Assembly (NCBI RefSeq): GCF_000733845.1
Contig: NZ_JPOI01000001.1
Location: 1,093,501-1,157,500, forward strand
Direction of reading: 5' to 3'
Origin: Geobacillus vulcani PSS1
GTDB taxonomy: Bacteria; Bacillota; Bacilli; Bacillales; Anoxybacillaceae
Length of the DNA stretch: 64,000 nt
Part shown: positions 16,709 through 25,529 of the stretch, piece after piece
Position numbering within the stretch: position 1 is the stretch's first letter
Layout: every line of letters starts with the position of its first letter
Translations under genes and position numbers: made by a program
The notes under the pieces: model-generated
Seen by the model: the letters and a program-made list of their open reading frames with translations, nothing else
The model's database searches: none
Told to the model about the DNA's origin: nothing

Positions 16709-18313
16709 ATGGACTACTTATACCACCCCTATTCATCGCAGCGGATGACGGTGTTCGCCAAAAACGGCGTTGTGGCGACATCGCAGCCGCTCGCGGCGCA
16801 AGCGGGGCTTGAGGTGTTGAAAAAAGGCGGCAATGCTATCGATGCGGCGATCGCTGCGGCTGCTTGCTTAACGGTTGTCGAACCGACATCGAACGGCATC
16901 GGCGGCGATGCGTTCGCTCTTGTGTGGACGAACGGGAAACTGTATGGACTGAATGCGAGCGGCTATGCGCCGAAAGCGATCTCGATTGAAGCGCTGAAAG
17001 AGCGGGGCTATACGGAGATGCCAAAATACGGCTTCGCTCCGATGACGGTGCCGGGGGCGCCGGCGGCGTGGGCGGCGCTGTCAAAGCGCTTCGGCCGCCT
17101 CCCGCTTGTGGAGGCGCTTGCGCCGGCGATCGCCTATGCGGAAAACGGCTACCCGGTGTCGCCGGTGCTCGGAAAGTACTGGGCCGCGGCGTTTCGTACA
17201 TACAAGGAAGCGCTCCGCGGGCCGGAGTTCGCTTCGTGGTTTGCGACGTTTGCGCCGGGCGGCCGCGCGCCGAAGATCGGGGAAGTGTGGGCGTCTCCGG
17301 ACCATGCGGCGACGCTGCGCTCCATCGCCGCAACGGAAGCGGAAAGCTTTTACCGCGGCGAGCTGGCGGAACACATCGCCGCCTTCTCGAAGCAGTACGG
17401 CGGCTTTTTGACGCTCGAGGATCTCGCTGAGTATGAACCGGAATGGGTCGAGCCGATTTCTGTCTCTTACCGCGGGTATGAGGTATGGGAAATTCCGCCG
17501 AACGGCCAAGGGCTTGTCGCGTTGATGGCGCTCAACATCATGAACGGCTTTGACGTGCCAAGCATGCCCGATGTCGAGACGCATCACCGGCAAATCGAGG
17601 CGATGAAGCTGGCCTTTGCCGATGGGAAGGCGTACATCGCCGACCGCCGCTATATGGACTACAATCCAGACGAGCTGTTATCGGAATCATTTGCCGCCAT
17701 GCGCCGGGCGCAAATCGGCAAGGAGGCGCTCACACCGGAGCCGGGAACGCCGCCAAAAGGAGGAACGGTCTATTTGGCCGTCGCAGACGGTGAAGGGAAT
17801 ATGGTGTCCTATATTCAAAGCAACTACATGGGCTTCGGCTCCGGCCTCGTCGTTCCGGGCACGGGCATCGCCTTGCACAACCGCGGCCACAATTTTGCTT
17901 TCGATGCGGGCCATCCGAATGGGCTGGCGCCAAGGAAAAAGCCGTACCATACGATCATCCCCGGCTTTTTGACGAAAGGCGGCACACCGATCGGCCCGTT
18001 TGGCGTCATGGGCGGATTCATGCAGCCGCAAGGGCATCTGCAAGTCGTTATGAACACGGTTGATTTTGACTTAAACCCGCAAGCGGCGCTCGATGCGCCA
18101 CGTTGGCAGTGGATGGAAGGAAAAACGGTGCTCGTCGAGCCGCACTTCCCGCGTCATATCGCCGAAGCGCTCGCTCGCAAAGGGCACGACATCCGCGTGG
18201 CGCTTGACGGCGGCCCGTTCGGGCGCGGGCAAATCATTTGGCGCGATCCTGACACCGGCGTGCTCGCCGCCGGGACGGAGCCGCGCACAGATGGAGCGGT
18301 CGCCGCTTGGTGA
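16709..18313 (+). CDS. ywrD: Gamma-glutamyltransferase-family protein, YwrD-like
   Basis: A 534-residue N-terminal-nucleophile hydrolase of the gamma-glutamyltranspeptidase family. The large-subunit part contains KKGGNAIDAAIAAAACLTVVEPTSNGIGGDAF; the predicted self-cleavage point is before the Thr of PPKGGTVYLAVADGEGNMVSYIQSNYMGFGSG. That GGTVY context differs from the TTH of secreted GGT and fits the YwrD branch, whose substrate is uncertain. No signal peptide is visible, so it is probably cytoplasmic, unlike classic GGT. The ATG at 16709 has AAAGGGGA eight bases upstream; the GTG at 16703 is too close. The chromate transporter pair follows after 25 bases, as ywr genes cluster in B. subtilis. 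Confidence 0.85.
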   Translation: MDYLYHPYSSQRMTVFAKNGVVATSQPLAAQAGLEVLKKGGNAIDAAIAAAACLTVVEPTSNGIGGDAFALVWTNGKLYGLNASGYAPKAISIEALKERGYTEMPKYGFAPMTVPGAPAAWAALSKRFGRLPLVEALAPAIAYAENGYPVSPVLGKYWAAAFRTYKEALRGPEFASWFATFAPGGRAPKIGEVWASPDHAATLRSIAATEAESFYRGELAEHIAAFSKQYGGFLTLEDLAEYEPEWVEPISVSYRGYEVWEIPPNGQGLVALMALNIMNGFDVPSMPDVETHHRQIEAMKLAFADGKAYIADRRYMDYNPDELLSESFAAMRRAQIGKEALTPEPGTPPKGGTVYLAVADGEGNMVSYIQSNYMGFGSGLVVPGTGIALHNRGHNFAFDAGHPNGLAPRKKPYHTIIPGFLTKGGTPIGPFGVMGGFMQPQGHLQVVMNTVDFDLNPQAALDAPRWQWMEGKTVLVEPHFPRHIAEALARKGHDIRVALDGGPFGRGQIIWRDPDTGVLAAGTEPRTDGAVAAW

Positions 18314-18338
18314 AACTCACAATAAAGGAATGACAACA

Positions 18339-18920
18339 ATGAATCAATGGCATTTGTTTCTCGCCTTTTTTCGCGTCGGCATGCTCGGGTACGGGGGCGG
18401 CCCGTCTTCGATTCCGCTCGTGCGCGCCGAAGTGGTGACAAAATACCGCTGGATGACGGACGAAGAATTCGCCGAGATTTTGGCCATCGCTAACGCCTTG
18501 CCCGGCCCGATCGCCACGAAGCTTGCCGGCTATATCGGCTACCGCGTCGGTGGCGCCCTCGGCTTGGTGAACGCCGTGCTGGCGACGACGGCTCCGACGG
18601 TCGTGTTAATGATCGTGCTGTTGGCCGCCTTATCTTCGTTCAAAGACACACCATGGGTCGCTGGGATGACGAAAGCGGTCGTGCCAGTCGTGGCTGTGAT
18701 GCTTGCCGAGATGACATGGCAGTTCGCCAAGCAGGCGCGCACTGCCCTCGGCGTCTGGCCGGCGACCTTGCTTCTTGCCGCTTGTTTTGTCGCCTTGCAG
18801 TGGCTCGGGCTTCATCCGGCGCTTGTGATCGCCGTGTTGCTTGCCGCGGCGTTTGTCGGCCGAAGCAAGCCGAAGGCGGTGGATAGAGACAAAGGCGGAG
18901 AAAGGAGGGTGTCGTCATGA
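18339..18920 (+). CDS. ywrB: Chromate transporter, N-type short subunit
   Basis: A 193-residue membrane protein with one CHR domain: LFLAFFRVGMLGYGGGPSSIPLV and NALPGPIATKLAGYIGYRVGG are the family signatures. Short-chain CHR proteins work as pairs of half-size proteins of opposite topology and export chromate (or a natural anion); B. subtilis YwrB/YwrA is the studied example. The start at 18339 has AAAGGA at proper distance. The stop overlaps the next gene by four bases, so the halves should be made together. Confidence 0.88.
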   Translation: MNQWHLFLAFFRVGMLGYGGGPSSIPLVRAEVVTKYRWMTDEEFAEILAIANALPGPIATKLAGYIGYRVGGALGLVNAVLATTAPTVVLMIVLLAALSSFKDTPWVAGMTKAVVPVVAVMLAEMTWQFAKQARTALGVWPATLLLAACFVALQWLGLHPALVIAVLLAAAFVGRSKPKAVDRDKGGERRVSS

Positions 18921-19450
18921 TCTATTGGCATTTGTTTCTCGCCTTTTTTTGGCCAGGCATTCTCGGCTACGGCGGCGGCCCGTCATCCATCCCGCTCATT
19001 GAGCATGAAGTCGTTGACCGTTACAAGTGGATGACAGTCAACGAGTTCAGCGAAGTGCTGGCGCTTGGCAACTCGCTTCCCGGCCCCATTGCGACGAAAA
19101 TGGCCGGTTATATCGGATATGAACAAGCCGGTGTTCTTGGTGCTGTCATCGGGGTGTTTGCCAGCGTCGCTCCGTCGCTCGTTTTGTTGTTGGCGCTGTT
19201 AGGGTTTTTGTACAAATGGAAGGACGCGCCGCAAGTCAAGCGGCTCACCGCCTACATCCGCCCAGCGATCGCTGTCATGCTTGGAATCATGGCCATCGAC
19301 TTTTTCCGCGAGTCATACGAAGGGGCCGGGTTCGGCCAAACGGTGTTTCTTGCTGCCGCCAGCACTTTTTTGCTGTTTGGCAAATGGCGCATTCACCCTG
19401 CCTACGTCATCGCCTTGTCGCTTATGTACGGGGCCGTCTTCTTGTCGTAA
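18917..19450 (+). CDS. ywrA: Chromate transporter, C-type short subunit
   Basis: The second CHR half, 177 residues, starts inside the stop codon of the first (ATGA) with AAAGGAGGGTG upstream. It repeats the LFLAFFWPGILGYGGGPSSIPLI and NSLPGPIATKMAGYIGYEQAG motifs, so the pair arose by duplication. It is followed by a terminator and a convergent gene. Which half corresponds to YwrA and which to YwrB is assigned by order and is less certain than the family. Confidence 0.87.
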   Translation: MIYWHLFLAFFWPGILGYGGGPSSIPLIEHEVVDRYKWMTVNEFSEVLALGNSLPGPIATKMAGYIGYEQAGVLGAVIGVFASVAPSLVLLLALLGFLYKWKDAPQVKRLTAYIRPAIAVMLGIMAIDFFRESYEGAGFGQTVFLAAASTFLLFGKWRIHPAYVIALSLMYGAVFLS

Positions 19451-19473
19451 TATTCCGGCGCGCCATGCCATAG

Positions 19474-19505
19474 GGGTGTCCCAAACGCAACGGGGCGCCC
19501 TTTTT
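19474..19505 (+). terminator. Terminator after the chromate transporter pair
   Basis: GGGTGTCCC and GGGGCGCCC pair over nine positions (two G-T) around an 8-9 base loop, followed by TTTTT. Confidence 0.7.
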
Positions 19506-19679
19506 GCTCGACGCATATACGCCTGAAACACCTTCATATGCATTTTCCGCGAAGATCGTTTGCCTCCGCCCCTCTGTTTGCGATAACGCAGGCAAGAAAG
19601 CGCAACCAAGACAGCGAATTCGATCGGAAACAGCACCGGACGGTGGACGCGCCTGCCGCCGTGAAAACGAACAGCGCCT

Positions 19680-20189
19680 TCACTCGACCGTAAACGTCAC
19701 CTTTGCCCGGGCGTTCGGCCAGTTTTTATCGGCGAGCCACCACTCAAGTGTATACGTTCCAGGTTTTAGGCCGCGGAACGTTTCCTGAAAGGACAGTTCT
19801 TCCCCTTGTTTTAACGTCCGCTGCTCGTAAATTTGCGTAAACATCTTTCCTTCGCTGAACTGCTTCACCTTTTTGCCATCGCGGTACAAAATGTAGTCGT
19901 ATTTTTTTCCGCTCGTGAATGTTACGGTTTGCACGCGTTCGGTTTGGTTTTTCACTGTGAAGGTAAACACATAGACGCCGTTTTTCTTCTTATATGTCAA
20001 TGACGGCTCCAACGTCCCGGCGATGATGCCTTTTCCGCCCGCGGATGCCGGTTTGCCGGCTGGGGCGGGGCCAAGCAAGTGGTCTTTCGCCTGCGGCCGA
20101 TTGTCGGCATTAACATGCACGAGCAGTGCGCTCGCTGCCACCATCCCTGCTAACGCCGCAACGATGCCGATCACTTTTCTTTTGCCCAT
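19680..20189 (-). CDS. Exported BsuPI-domain protein
   Basis: The 169-residue product has an N-terminal membrane helix or signal (residues 6-25) and then a BsuPI domain (about residues 60-165), the immunoglobulin-like fold of the B. subtilis intracellular proteinase inhibitor: VYVFTFTVKNQTERVQTVTF, YDYILYRDGKKVKQFSEGKMF and LKPGTYTLEWWL. Unlike BsuPI itself it should face outside the cell. Inhibitor activity is not implied by the fold alone. GGAGGCACCG precedes the ATG. It stands alone, convergent with the chromate pair and divergent from spoIIID. Confidence 0.75.
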   Translation of the reverse strand: MGKRKVIGIVAALAGMVAASALLVHVNADNRPQAKDHLLGPAPAGKPASAGGKGIIAGTLEPSLTYKKKNGVYVFTFTVKNQTERVQTVTFTSGKKYDYILYRDGKKVKQFSEGKMFTQIYEQRTLKQGEELSFQETFRGLKPGTYTLEWWLADKNWPNARAKVTFTVE

Positions 20190-20499
20190 GTCGGTGCCTC
20201 CTTTTCACCTCTTTACAATAATAGTCGTTTCCCATTTCCCTCTCGTTACAACCGGCAAAAAATTGTGAAAAAACCGTTGTCCGCCTTGATATTTCTGGTA
20301 TATATGCCCGATTTGTCTAATAAAATGTTACAAATTGAACAGCAATGAGAGTGGTTGAGGTGGGGATCGTTCACAACCGGCAAGCGACGCGGCGAAGACG
20401 CTTCCGAGACATCCAGCGAAAGCGGCGCTCATCAGCGGCAAGACGAGTCTCATTTCACACTTCTCACTTCTCACATCCAACTTAGGGAGGGCGAGTGGT
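20190..20499. other. Divergent intergenic region before spoIIID
   Basis: These 310 bases should hold the promoters of the BsuPI-domain gene and spoIIID. In the family spoIIID is read by sigma-E RNA polymerase, but I could not pick a convincing sigma-E pair. AGGGAGG lies just before the spoIIID start. No further gene is supported. Confidence 0.5.
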
Positions 20500-20763
20500 G
20501 TGCACGATTACATCAAAGAGCGTACGATCAAGATTGGCAAGTATATCGTGGAGACGAGGAAAACCGTTCGCGTCATCGCGAAAGAATTTGGCGTATCCAA
20601 AAGCACCGTCCATAAAGATTTGACCGAGCGGCTGCCGGAAATCAACCCGGAACTGGCCCAAGAAGTCAAACAAATTCTCGATTACCATAAATCGATCCGC
20701 CATTTGCGCGGCGGGGAAGCAACGAAGAAAAAGTATAAAAAGCAAACAGTGAAAAACAACTGA
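20500..20763 (+). CDS. spoIIID: Sporulation transcription regulator SpoIIID
   Basis: An 87-residue DNA-binding protein that switches mother-cell genes on and off between the sigma-E and sigma-K stages. The sequence MHDYIKERTIKIGKYIVET, the helix-turn-helix TVRVIAKEFGVSKSTVHKDLTERLPEINP and the basic tail HKSIRHLRGGEATKKKYKK are almost those of B. subtilis. The start is GTG at 20500 with AGGGAGGGCG upstream. mbl follows about 107 bases later, as in B. subtilis. Confidence 0.96.
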   Translation: MHDYIKERTIKIGKYIVETRKTVRVIAKEFGVSKSTVHKDLTERLPEINPELAQEVKQILDYHKSIRHLRGGEATKKKYKKQTVKNN

Positions 20764-20870
20764 CTTTTTTCCTTGCCATCTGCCGTTTGCAGTATCATTC
20801 CGGCGATCAAATATGGTAAAATAATCAATTAGGAATGATTTTAGGGCAGAGGCAAGGAGGAGCAAGTCAT

Positions 20871-21872
20871 ATGTTTTCACGAGACATCGGCATCGACCTA
20901 GGCACGGCGAACGTCCTCATTTTCGTCAAAGGCAAAGGCATCGTGCTCAATGAGCCGTCCGTCGTGGCGATCGATAAACACACGAACAAAGTGCTGGCAG
21001 TGGGCGAAGAAGCACGACGAATGGTCGGACGTACTCCTGGGAATATTGTTGCCATTCGGCCGCTCAAAGACGGCGTCATTGCGGATTTTGACATTACCGA
21101 AGCGATGCTCAAGCATTTCTTAAGCAAGCTCGACCTCAAAGGCTTTTTCGCCAAACCGCGCATTTTGATTTGTTGCCCGACGAACACGACATCCGTTGAA
21201 CGAAAAGCGATCAAAGAGGCAGCAGAAAAAAGCGGCGGCAAAAAAGTGTACTTGGAGGAAGAGCCGAAAGTCGCTGCCATTGGCGCCGGAATGGACATTT
21301 TTCAGCCGTGCGGAAACATGGTCGTCGATATTGGCGGTGGCACGACCGACGTCGCGGTTCTCTCGATGGGGGACATTGTCACCGCCTCTTCCATTAAAAT
21401 GGCTGGGGACAAGTTCGACATGGAAATTTTAAACTACATCAAGCGTGAATATAAGCTGCTCATCGGGGAACGAACGGCCGAGGAAATCAAGATTAAGGTT
21501 GCAACGGTATTCCCAGGCGCACGGACCGAAGAAATCGACGTCCGCGGCCGCGATCTTGTCACCGGGCTGCCGCGCACGATCACCGTTCGATCGGAGGAGA
21601 TCGAACGGGCGCTTCGCGAGCCGGTGTCGTTGATTGTACAAGCCGCCAAAAGCGTGCTCGAACGCACGCCGCCGGAATTGTCGGCCGATATTATCGACCG
21701 CGGCGTCATTTTAACGGGCGGCGGGGCTTTGCTTCATGGCATCGATTTGTTGCTGTCAGAAGAGCTGAAGCTTCCGGTGTTCGTCGCGGAGAATCCGATG
21801 GACTGCGTCGCTCTTGGCACCGGGATTATGCTGGAAAACATCGATCGGGCGCCGAAATCGCAATTAATTTAA
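20871..21872 (+). CDS. mbl: Rod-shape actin homologue Mbl
   Basis: The 333-residue MreB-family protein polymerises under the membrane and guides elongation machinery of the side wall. Actin-type ATP motifs are clear: DIGIDLGTANVLIFVKGKG (phosphate 1), VVDIGGGTTDVAVLSMG (phosphate 2) and GVILTGGGALLHGID (adenosine). MreB paralogues are alike; the position after spoIIID and before flhO identifies it as mbl. The ATG at 20871 follows AAGGAGGAGC. An upstream in-frame ATG at 20835 adds residues absent from the family. Confidence 0.92.
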   Translation: MFSRDIGIDLGTANVLIFVKGKGIVLNEPSVVAIDKHTNKVLAVGEEARRMVGRTPGNIVAIRPLKDGVIADFDITEAMLKHFLSKLDLKGFFAKPRILICCPTNTTSVERKAIKEAAEKSGGKKVYLEEEPKVAAIGAGMDIFQPCGNMVVDIGGGTTDVAVLSMGDIVTASSIKMAGDKFDMEILNYIKREYKLLIGERTAEEIKIKVATVFPGARTEEIDVRGRDLVTGLPRTITVRSEEIERALREPVSLIVQAAKSVLERTPPELSADIIDRGVILTGGGALLHGIDLLLSEELKLPVFVAENPMDCVALGTGIMLENIDRAPKSQLI

Positions 21873-22197
21873 AAGTATGGTAAGCCCTTTGGCCAAGAGA
21901 TGGTTCATCTCGATCAACTTTATAGAGTCAACTTTTTTGCGTCACTCATACGCCGATCGCTTGGCAGAATGTTTTCCTCATGGCGTGGTCAAAATGGATA
22001 CAACCGCCAATGGGACAAGCGAGGCGGGCAAAAAAGGAATGGCGGGGGATGCCGCGGCTGCCCTTGCCCGCTTATAATGACTTCTAGAGCGGCAAGGCAA
22101 CGCGCCGCCCGCTTGACCATAGGGAACACCCCATTCGCCGCTGCCCGAAGAGCGGCCGCGGCTTTTTCTAACCAATCGGACAGGCGAGGTGCTGGTC
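21873..22197. other. Intergenic region between mbl and flhO
   Basis: About 325 bases. TATAATG near 22073 could be a -10 box, and CCGCT...AGCGG followed by GGCTTTTTC (about 22139-22169) is a possible weak terminator. No gene is supported. Confidence 0.35.
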
Positions 22198-23028
22198 ATG
22201 TTGAGAGGGTTGTACACCGCCGCGAGCGGCATGTTGGCGCAAGAGCGGCGCGTGGATTGGCTGACGAACAATTTGGCGAACGCCGAAACACCGGGATACA
22301 AAGCTGATGCGGCCGCGATGAGAGCGTTTCCGGAACTGCTGATGAGCCGCCTCGAGGATCAACCGATCCCGACCGCCTCAAAGCGCGCCATCCCGACGCA
22401 AACCGTCATTGGGCCGCTCAATACGGGTGTGTATATGCAAGAGCTCATCCCGAACTTTCGCCAAGGGGATGTGAAAGAAACCGGCTTGGCGACCGATATC
22501 GCCCTTGTGGACGGACAAGTCCCCGTCGACCGGACGAGCGGTCAGCGAGGCGCGCTGTTTTTTGCCGTCGCCAACGGTCAAGGGGAGGTCCGCTACACAA
22601 GAAATGGTCATTTCACCTTGAGCCCGGACGGCTACTTAACGACGCAAGAGGGCTGGTATGTGCTTGATGCCAATGGTGAGCGCATTCCGCTCTCAAGCGA
22701 GCGGTTTGCCGTCCACGACGACGGAACGATCATCGATGAGAATGGGACGACCACCCGTCTTGGCGTCGTGTTCGCCGCCAATCCGCAAACGTTGGTCAAG
22801 GAAGGAAATGGCTTATTCCGCAGCACGACAGGGCCATTGCCGCAGGCGCCGGGCAATGTGACGTATACGGTGAAACAGCGCTTTCTTGAGCGGTCGAACG
22901 TCGATGTCGAACGGACGATGACCGACTTGCTCGCTGCCTACCGCACGTTTGAGGCGAACCAAAAAATCGTCCAAGCGTACGACCGCAGCTTAGACAAGGC
23001 CGTCAACGAAGTCGGCCGCCTGAAATGA
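22198..23028 (+). CDS. flhO: Flagellar hook-basal body protein FlhO (FlgF/FlgG-like)
   Basis: A 276-residue axial protein of the flagellar rod. The N-terminal rod motif LRGLYTAASGMLAQERRVDWLTNNLANAETPGYKAD, the central beta region and the C-terminal SNVDVERTMTDLLAAYRTFEANQKIVQAYD helix are diagnostic. Such proteins leave by the flagellar type III system without a cleaved signal. The ATG at 22198 follows GAGGTG; a GTG at 22189 lies within that site. flhP follows after 21 bases. Confidence 0.9.
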   Translation: MLRGLYTAASGMLAQERRVDWLTNNLANAETPGYKADAAAMRAFPELLMSRLEDQPIPTASKRAIPTQTVIGPLNTGVYMQELIPNFRQGDVKETGLATDIALVDGQVPVDRTSGQRGALFFAVANGQGEVRYTRNGHFTLSPDGYLTTQEGWYVLDANGERIPLSSERFAVHDDGTIIDENGTTTRLGVVFAANPQTLVKEGNGLFRSTTGPLPQAPGNVTYTVKQRFLERSNVDVERTMTDLLAAYRTFEANQKIVQAYDRSLDKAVNEVGRLK

Positions 23029-23049
23029 TGACAAAAGGGGGACAAGCCC

Positions 23050-23871
23050 GTGCTTCGTTCGATGCTCACCGCCGCCAACACGATGAATGCCTTGCAACAG
23101 CGGCTCGATACGATCAGCCATAACATCGCCAACAGCAACACCGTCGGCTTTAAACGGCGCGAAGCGAGCTTTGCCGAGCTCTTGACCCAACAAATCGACC
23201 GCTTGCCGAACGACAAAGCGCCCCGGCAAACGCCAGAAGGGGTGCGCTATGGCAACGGAGCGCGTCTCGCTTCGACGATGCTCATCTCTTCGCAAGGGGC
23301 GCTTGTGGAGACTGGCCGCCGCTTGGATTTTGCCTTGACGGCCGAAAACCAATGGTTCCGCGTCCGTCTGGCCGACCCAAACGGCGCGGCAACGATCGGC
23401 TACACCCGCGCCGGCAACTTTTCGCTTGCGCCCATGAACGGCGAGCTTGCTTTAACGACAAGCGACGGCTTGTTTGTGTTGGATGAAGCCAATGCGCCGA
23501 TTATGCTTCCCGCCGATGCGCATGACGTGCAGATGTCCCCGACGGGGACGTTGACGGCAACCAATGCTGACGGCCGCGTCGTCGCCCGCGTCAACTTGGG
23601 CGTCACTATGATCCGCCGTCCGCAGCTTCTGGAAGGGCGCGGCGGCAACGTCTATGCGCTTCCTAACGCCCCAGGCGCAGCGGAAGAGCTCAACGGCAAT
23701 TTGCGCGGCCAAATCAGCATCAAGCAAGGCGCGCTCGAACAAGCGAACGTCGACCTTGGCGAGGAACTGGTCGGCCTGATGGCGACAAGCCGTGCCTATC
23801 AGCTCAACGCCCGCGCCATTTCTCTTTCGGAACAAATGCTCGGGCTGATTAACAACATGCGCTCCTCCTAA
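23050..23871 (+). CDS. flhP: Flagellar hook-basal body protein FlhP
   Basis: The 273-residue partner of FlhO, with the same rod layout: LTAANTMNALQQRLDTISHNIANSNTVGFKRR at the N-terminus and QANVDLGEELVGLMATSRAYQLNARAISLSEQML at the C-terminus. The start is GTG behind AAAAGGGGG. The gene order mbl-flhO-flhP is that of B. subtilis, where the pair lies away from the main fla/che operon. The window shows no other flagellar genes. Confidence 0.9.
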   Translation: MLRSMLTAANTMNALQQRLDTISHNIANSNTVGFKRREASFAELLTQQIDRLPNDKAPRQTPEGVRYGNGARLASTMLISSQGALVETGRRLDFALTAENQWFRVRLADPNGAATIGYTRAGNFSLAPMNGELALTTSDGLFVLDEANAPIMLPADAHDVQMSPTGTLTATNADGRVVARVNLGVTMIRRPQLLEGRGGNVYALPNAPGAAEELNGNLRGQISIKQGALEQANVDLGEELVGLMATSRAYQLNARAISLSEQMLGLINNMRSS

Positions 23872-23883
23872 GGAGAGATCACG

Positions 23884-24234
23884 ATGAGCGAAGAAACGCA
23901 ACAGCCGTCATCCCGCATCGAGCGGCGAAAGCAGCGGAAGCGCTCCTTCCCCCCGAGCGGCAGGAGCATGGCGCAAACCAAACCGCCGCAAGAAGAGCCG
24001 CGGACGGATCGTGCACCGGATGAAGAGGAACGAGGAACCAAGCCGCGGCGCTTTGCGCGCACCCGGCTCATCCCGATTTGGCTGCGGCTCATCATCATCG
24101 CCGTTTTGATGGCTGCCAGCCTCGCGATAGGCGCGGTTGTCGGCTACAGCGCCATCGGCGACGGAAGATGGCTCGATGTATTCCGCCCGTCGACGTGGCA
24201 GCACATCCTCGACTTTGTCGAAAAAGGGACATAA
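23884..24234 (+). CDS. EpuA-like small membrane protein (often mislabelled RNA polymerase beta)
   Basis: A 116-residue protein with a highly charged, Arg/Glu-rich N-terminal half (residues 1-60), one transmembrane helix (about 66-90, [31 protein letters not shown] split by a short break) and a short outer tail with [11 protein letters not shown]. This layout fits the EpuA family (PF11772 as I recall), which databases call DNA-directed RNA polymerase subunit beta without functional proof. AAGGAGAG precedes the ATG. It sits between flhP and fabZ. Confidence 0.7.
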   Translation: MSEETQQPSSRIERRKQRKRSFPPSGRSMAQTKPPQEEPRTDRAPDEEERGTKPRRFARTRLIPIWLRLIIIAVLMAASLAIGAVVGYSAIGDGRWLDVFRPSTWQHILDFVEKGT

Positions 24235-24305
24235 CGGAGCCGCTTGCCGCAAAGTGCGGTTTGATGGCGGCATATTCTCCATCACAATGGAAAGGGGCTC
24301 TTCGT

Positions 24306-24743
24306 ATGCTGGATATCCAACAAATTCAGGCGATCATTCCGCATCGCTACCCGTTTTTGCTCGTGGACCGCATTCTTGAGATCGAAGAAGGGAAGCGGGC
24401 TGTCGGCATCAAAAACGTGAGCGCCAACGAATCGTTTTTCGCCGGCCACTTCCCCGAATATCCGGTCATGCCCGGCGTGTTGATCGTCGAAGCGCTCGCC
24501 CAAGTCGGCGCCGTCGTCCTCTTGCAAAGCGAGGAAAACCGCGGCCGCCTCGCCTTTTTCGCCGGCATCGACAACTGCCGTTTTAAAAAGCAGGTGAAAC
24601 CAGGCGATCAGCTTCGGCTGGAAGTGGAAATTCTCCGCGCTCGCGGCGCCATCGGCAAAGGCAAAGGCATCGCCACTGTCGACGGCGAGCTCGTTTGCGA
24701 AACAGAGCTCATGTTTGCTTTAGGGGAGAAATCTTCCAGTTAA
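24306..24743 (+). CDS. fabZ: 3-hydroxyacyl-ACP dehydratase FabZ
   Basis: The 145-residue hot-dog-fold enzyme removes water from 3-hydroxyacyl-ACP in type II fatty acid synthesis. Catalytic His48 lies in [13 protein letters not shown] and Glu62 in IVEALAQ; the [17 protein letters not shown] opening is the family signature. The start at 24306 is the ATG behind GGAAAGGGG. The position after flhO-flhP matches ywpB (fabZ) in B. subtilis. A terminator follows immediately. Confidence 0.95.
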   Translation: MLDIQQIQAIIPHRYPFLLVDRILEIEEGKRAVGIKNVSANESFFAGHFPEYPVMPGVLIVEALAQVGAVVLLQSEENRGRLAFFAGIDNCRFKKQVKPGDQLRLEVEILRARGAIGKGKGIATVDGELVCETELMFALGEKSSS

Positions 24744-24745
24744 AC

Positions 24746-24780
24746 GAAACGCGTTCCCTCTGGGGCGCGTTTTCTTTTTC
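24746..24780 (+). terminator. Terminator after fabZ
   Basis: GAAACGCG and CGCGTTTTC pair around a 12-base loop, followed by TTTTTC. The remainder of the gap to 25090 shows no gene. Confidence 0.8.
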
Positions 24781-25090
24781 GGTTCTTCACCAGAAGTTGT
24801 GCTTGATTTTTTCAGAACGGGCTCTACTTACGCTTGTGAGAAAAAGTCAGTAAATCAATGGCTTTGGAACATCCTTGTTCAGGAAACCATATCGCTTGTC
24901 AAGTGCAGGCTGCAGTGATGAACCTCTTTTCTTCCCAGCCGCCATTTGCGTTCCTTTTGCGGGCGGTGCCCCAAGATGGAAAACGATTGACGCTTCCGTC
25001 CACCATGCATGAAACGCACGGTTCTGGGCAAGATAAGCAAGGACCGGTCTTACATAAGGTCACCACAACCAATAGAAAGGAGCAGATAGG

Positions 25091-25456
25091 ATGAAGAAAA
25101 AAGCGTTGCTGATCCGGCTGTTCAGCGCCCTTGTCGCCCTCTTTTTGGCGGCTGGATGCAATATGAACCGCGACAACAACCCACCGCCGCCAAACAACCA
25201 AAACGATGTCAACGACCAAGACATGAATCCGGCTGATGACATCAACCAAAACGATAACGTCGACAACGACAAAGACAACGACGGCATCCCGGACACACGC
25301 GATACCGATTTGAACGACAACCAAAACAATCAACTCCCGCCGGGAGACGACACGAACAACGGACCGGGCGACGATGAGCGGGACAGAGTGCCGGACCGCG
25401 AAGACCCGATTGAAGATCCGCGGGATGCGAATGACAAGGACAATAAAGACGAGTAG
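25091..25456 (+). CDS. Small acidic lipoprotein, function unknown
   Basis: A 121-residue protein with a lipoprotein signal (basic MKKKALLIR, hydrophobic core, lipobox LAAGC, Cys at residue 24). The mature part is almost all Asp, Asn, Pro, Gln and Glu. It contains a DNDKDNDGIPDTRDTD stretch like thrombospondin type-3 calcium-binding repeats, so calcium binding on the outer membrane face is a reasonable guess but unproven. AAAGGAG precedes the ATG. It is monocistronic, ending at a terminator shared with the convergent LCP gene. Confidence 0.75.
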   Translation: MKKKALLIRLFSALVALFLAAGCNMNRDNNPPPPNNQNDVNDQDMNPADDINQNDNVDNDKDNDGIPDTRDTDLNDNQNNQLPPGDDTNNGPGDDERDRVPDREDPIEDPRDANDKDNKDE

Positions 25457-25465
25457 AGCAAAACA

Positions 25466-25518
25466 AGGATGCCCAAAAAGGGATGATGTAAAAAAGCCTC
25501 CCTTTTTGGAGCATCCCT
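25466..25518. terminator. Bidirectional terminator between convergent genes
   Basis: AGGATGCCCAAAAAGGGA pairs with TCCCTTTTTGGAGCATCCCT around a short loop. A- and T-rich stretches on both sides let it serve both the lipoprotein and the LCP gene. Confidence 0.75.
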
Positions 25519-25529
25519 GTTTCGTTTAT

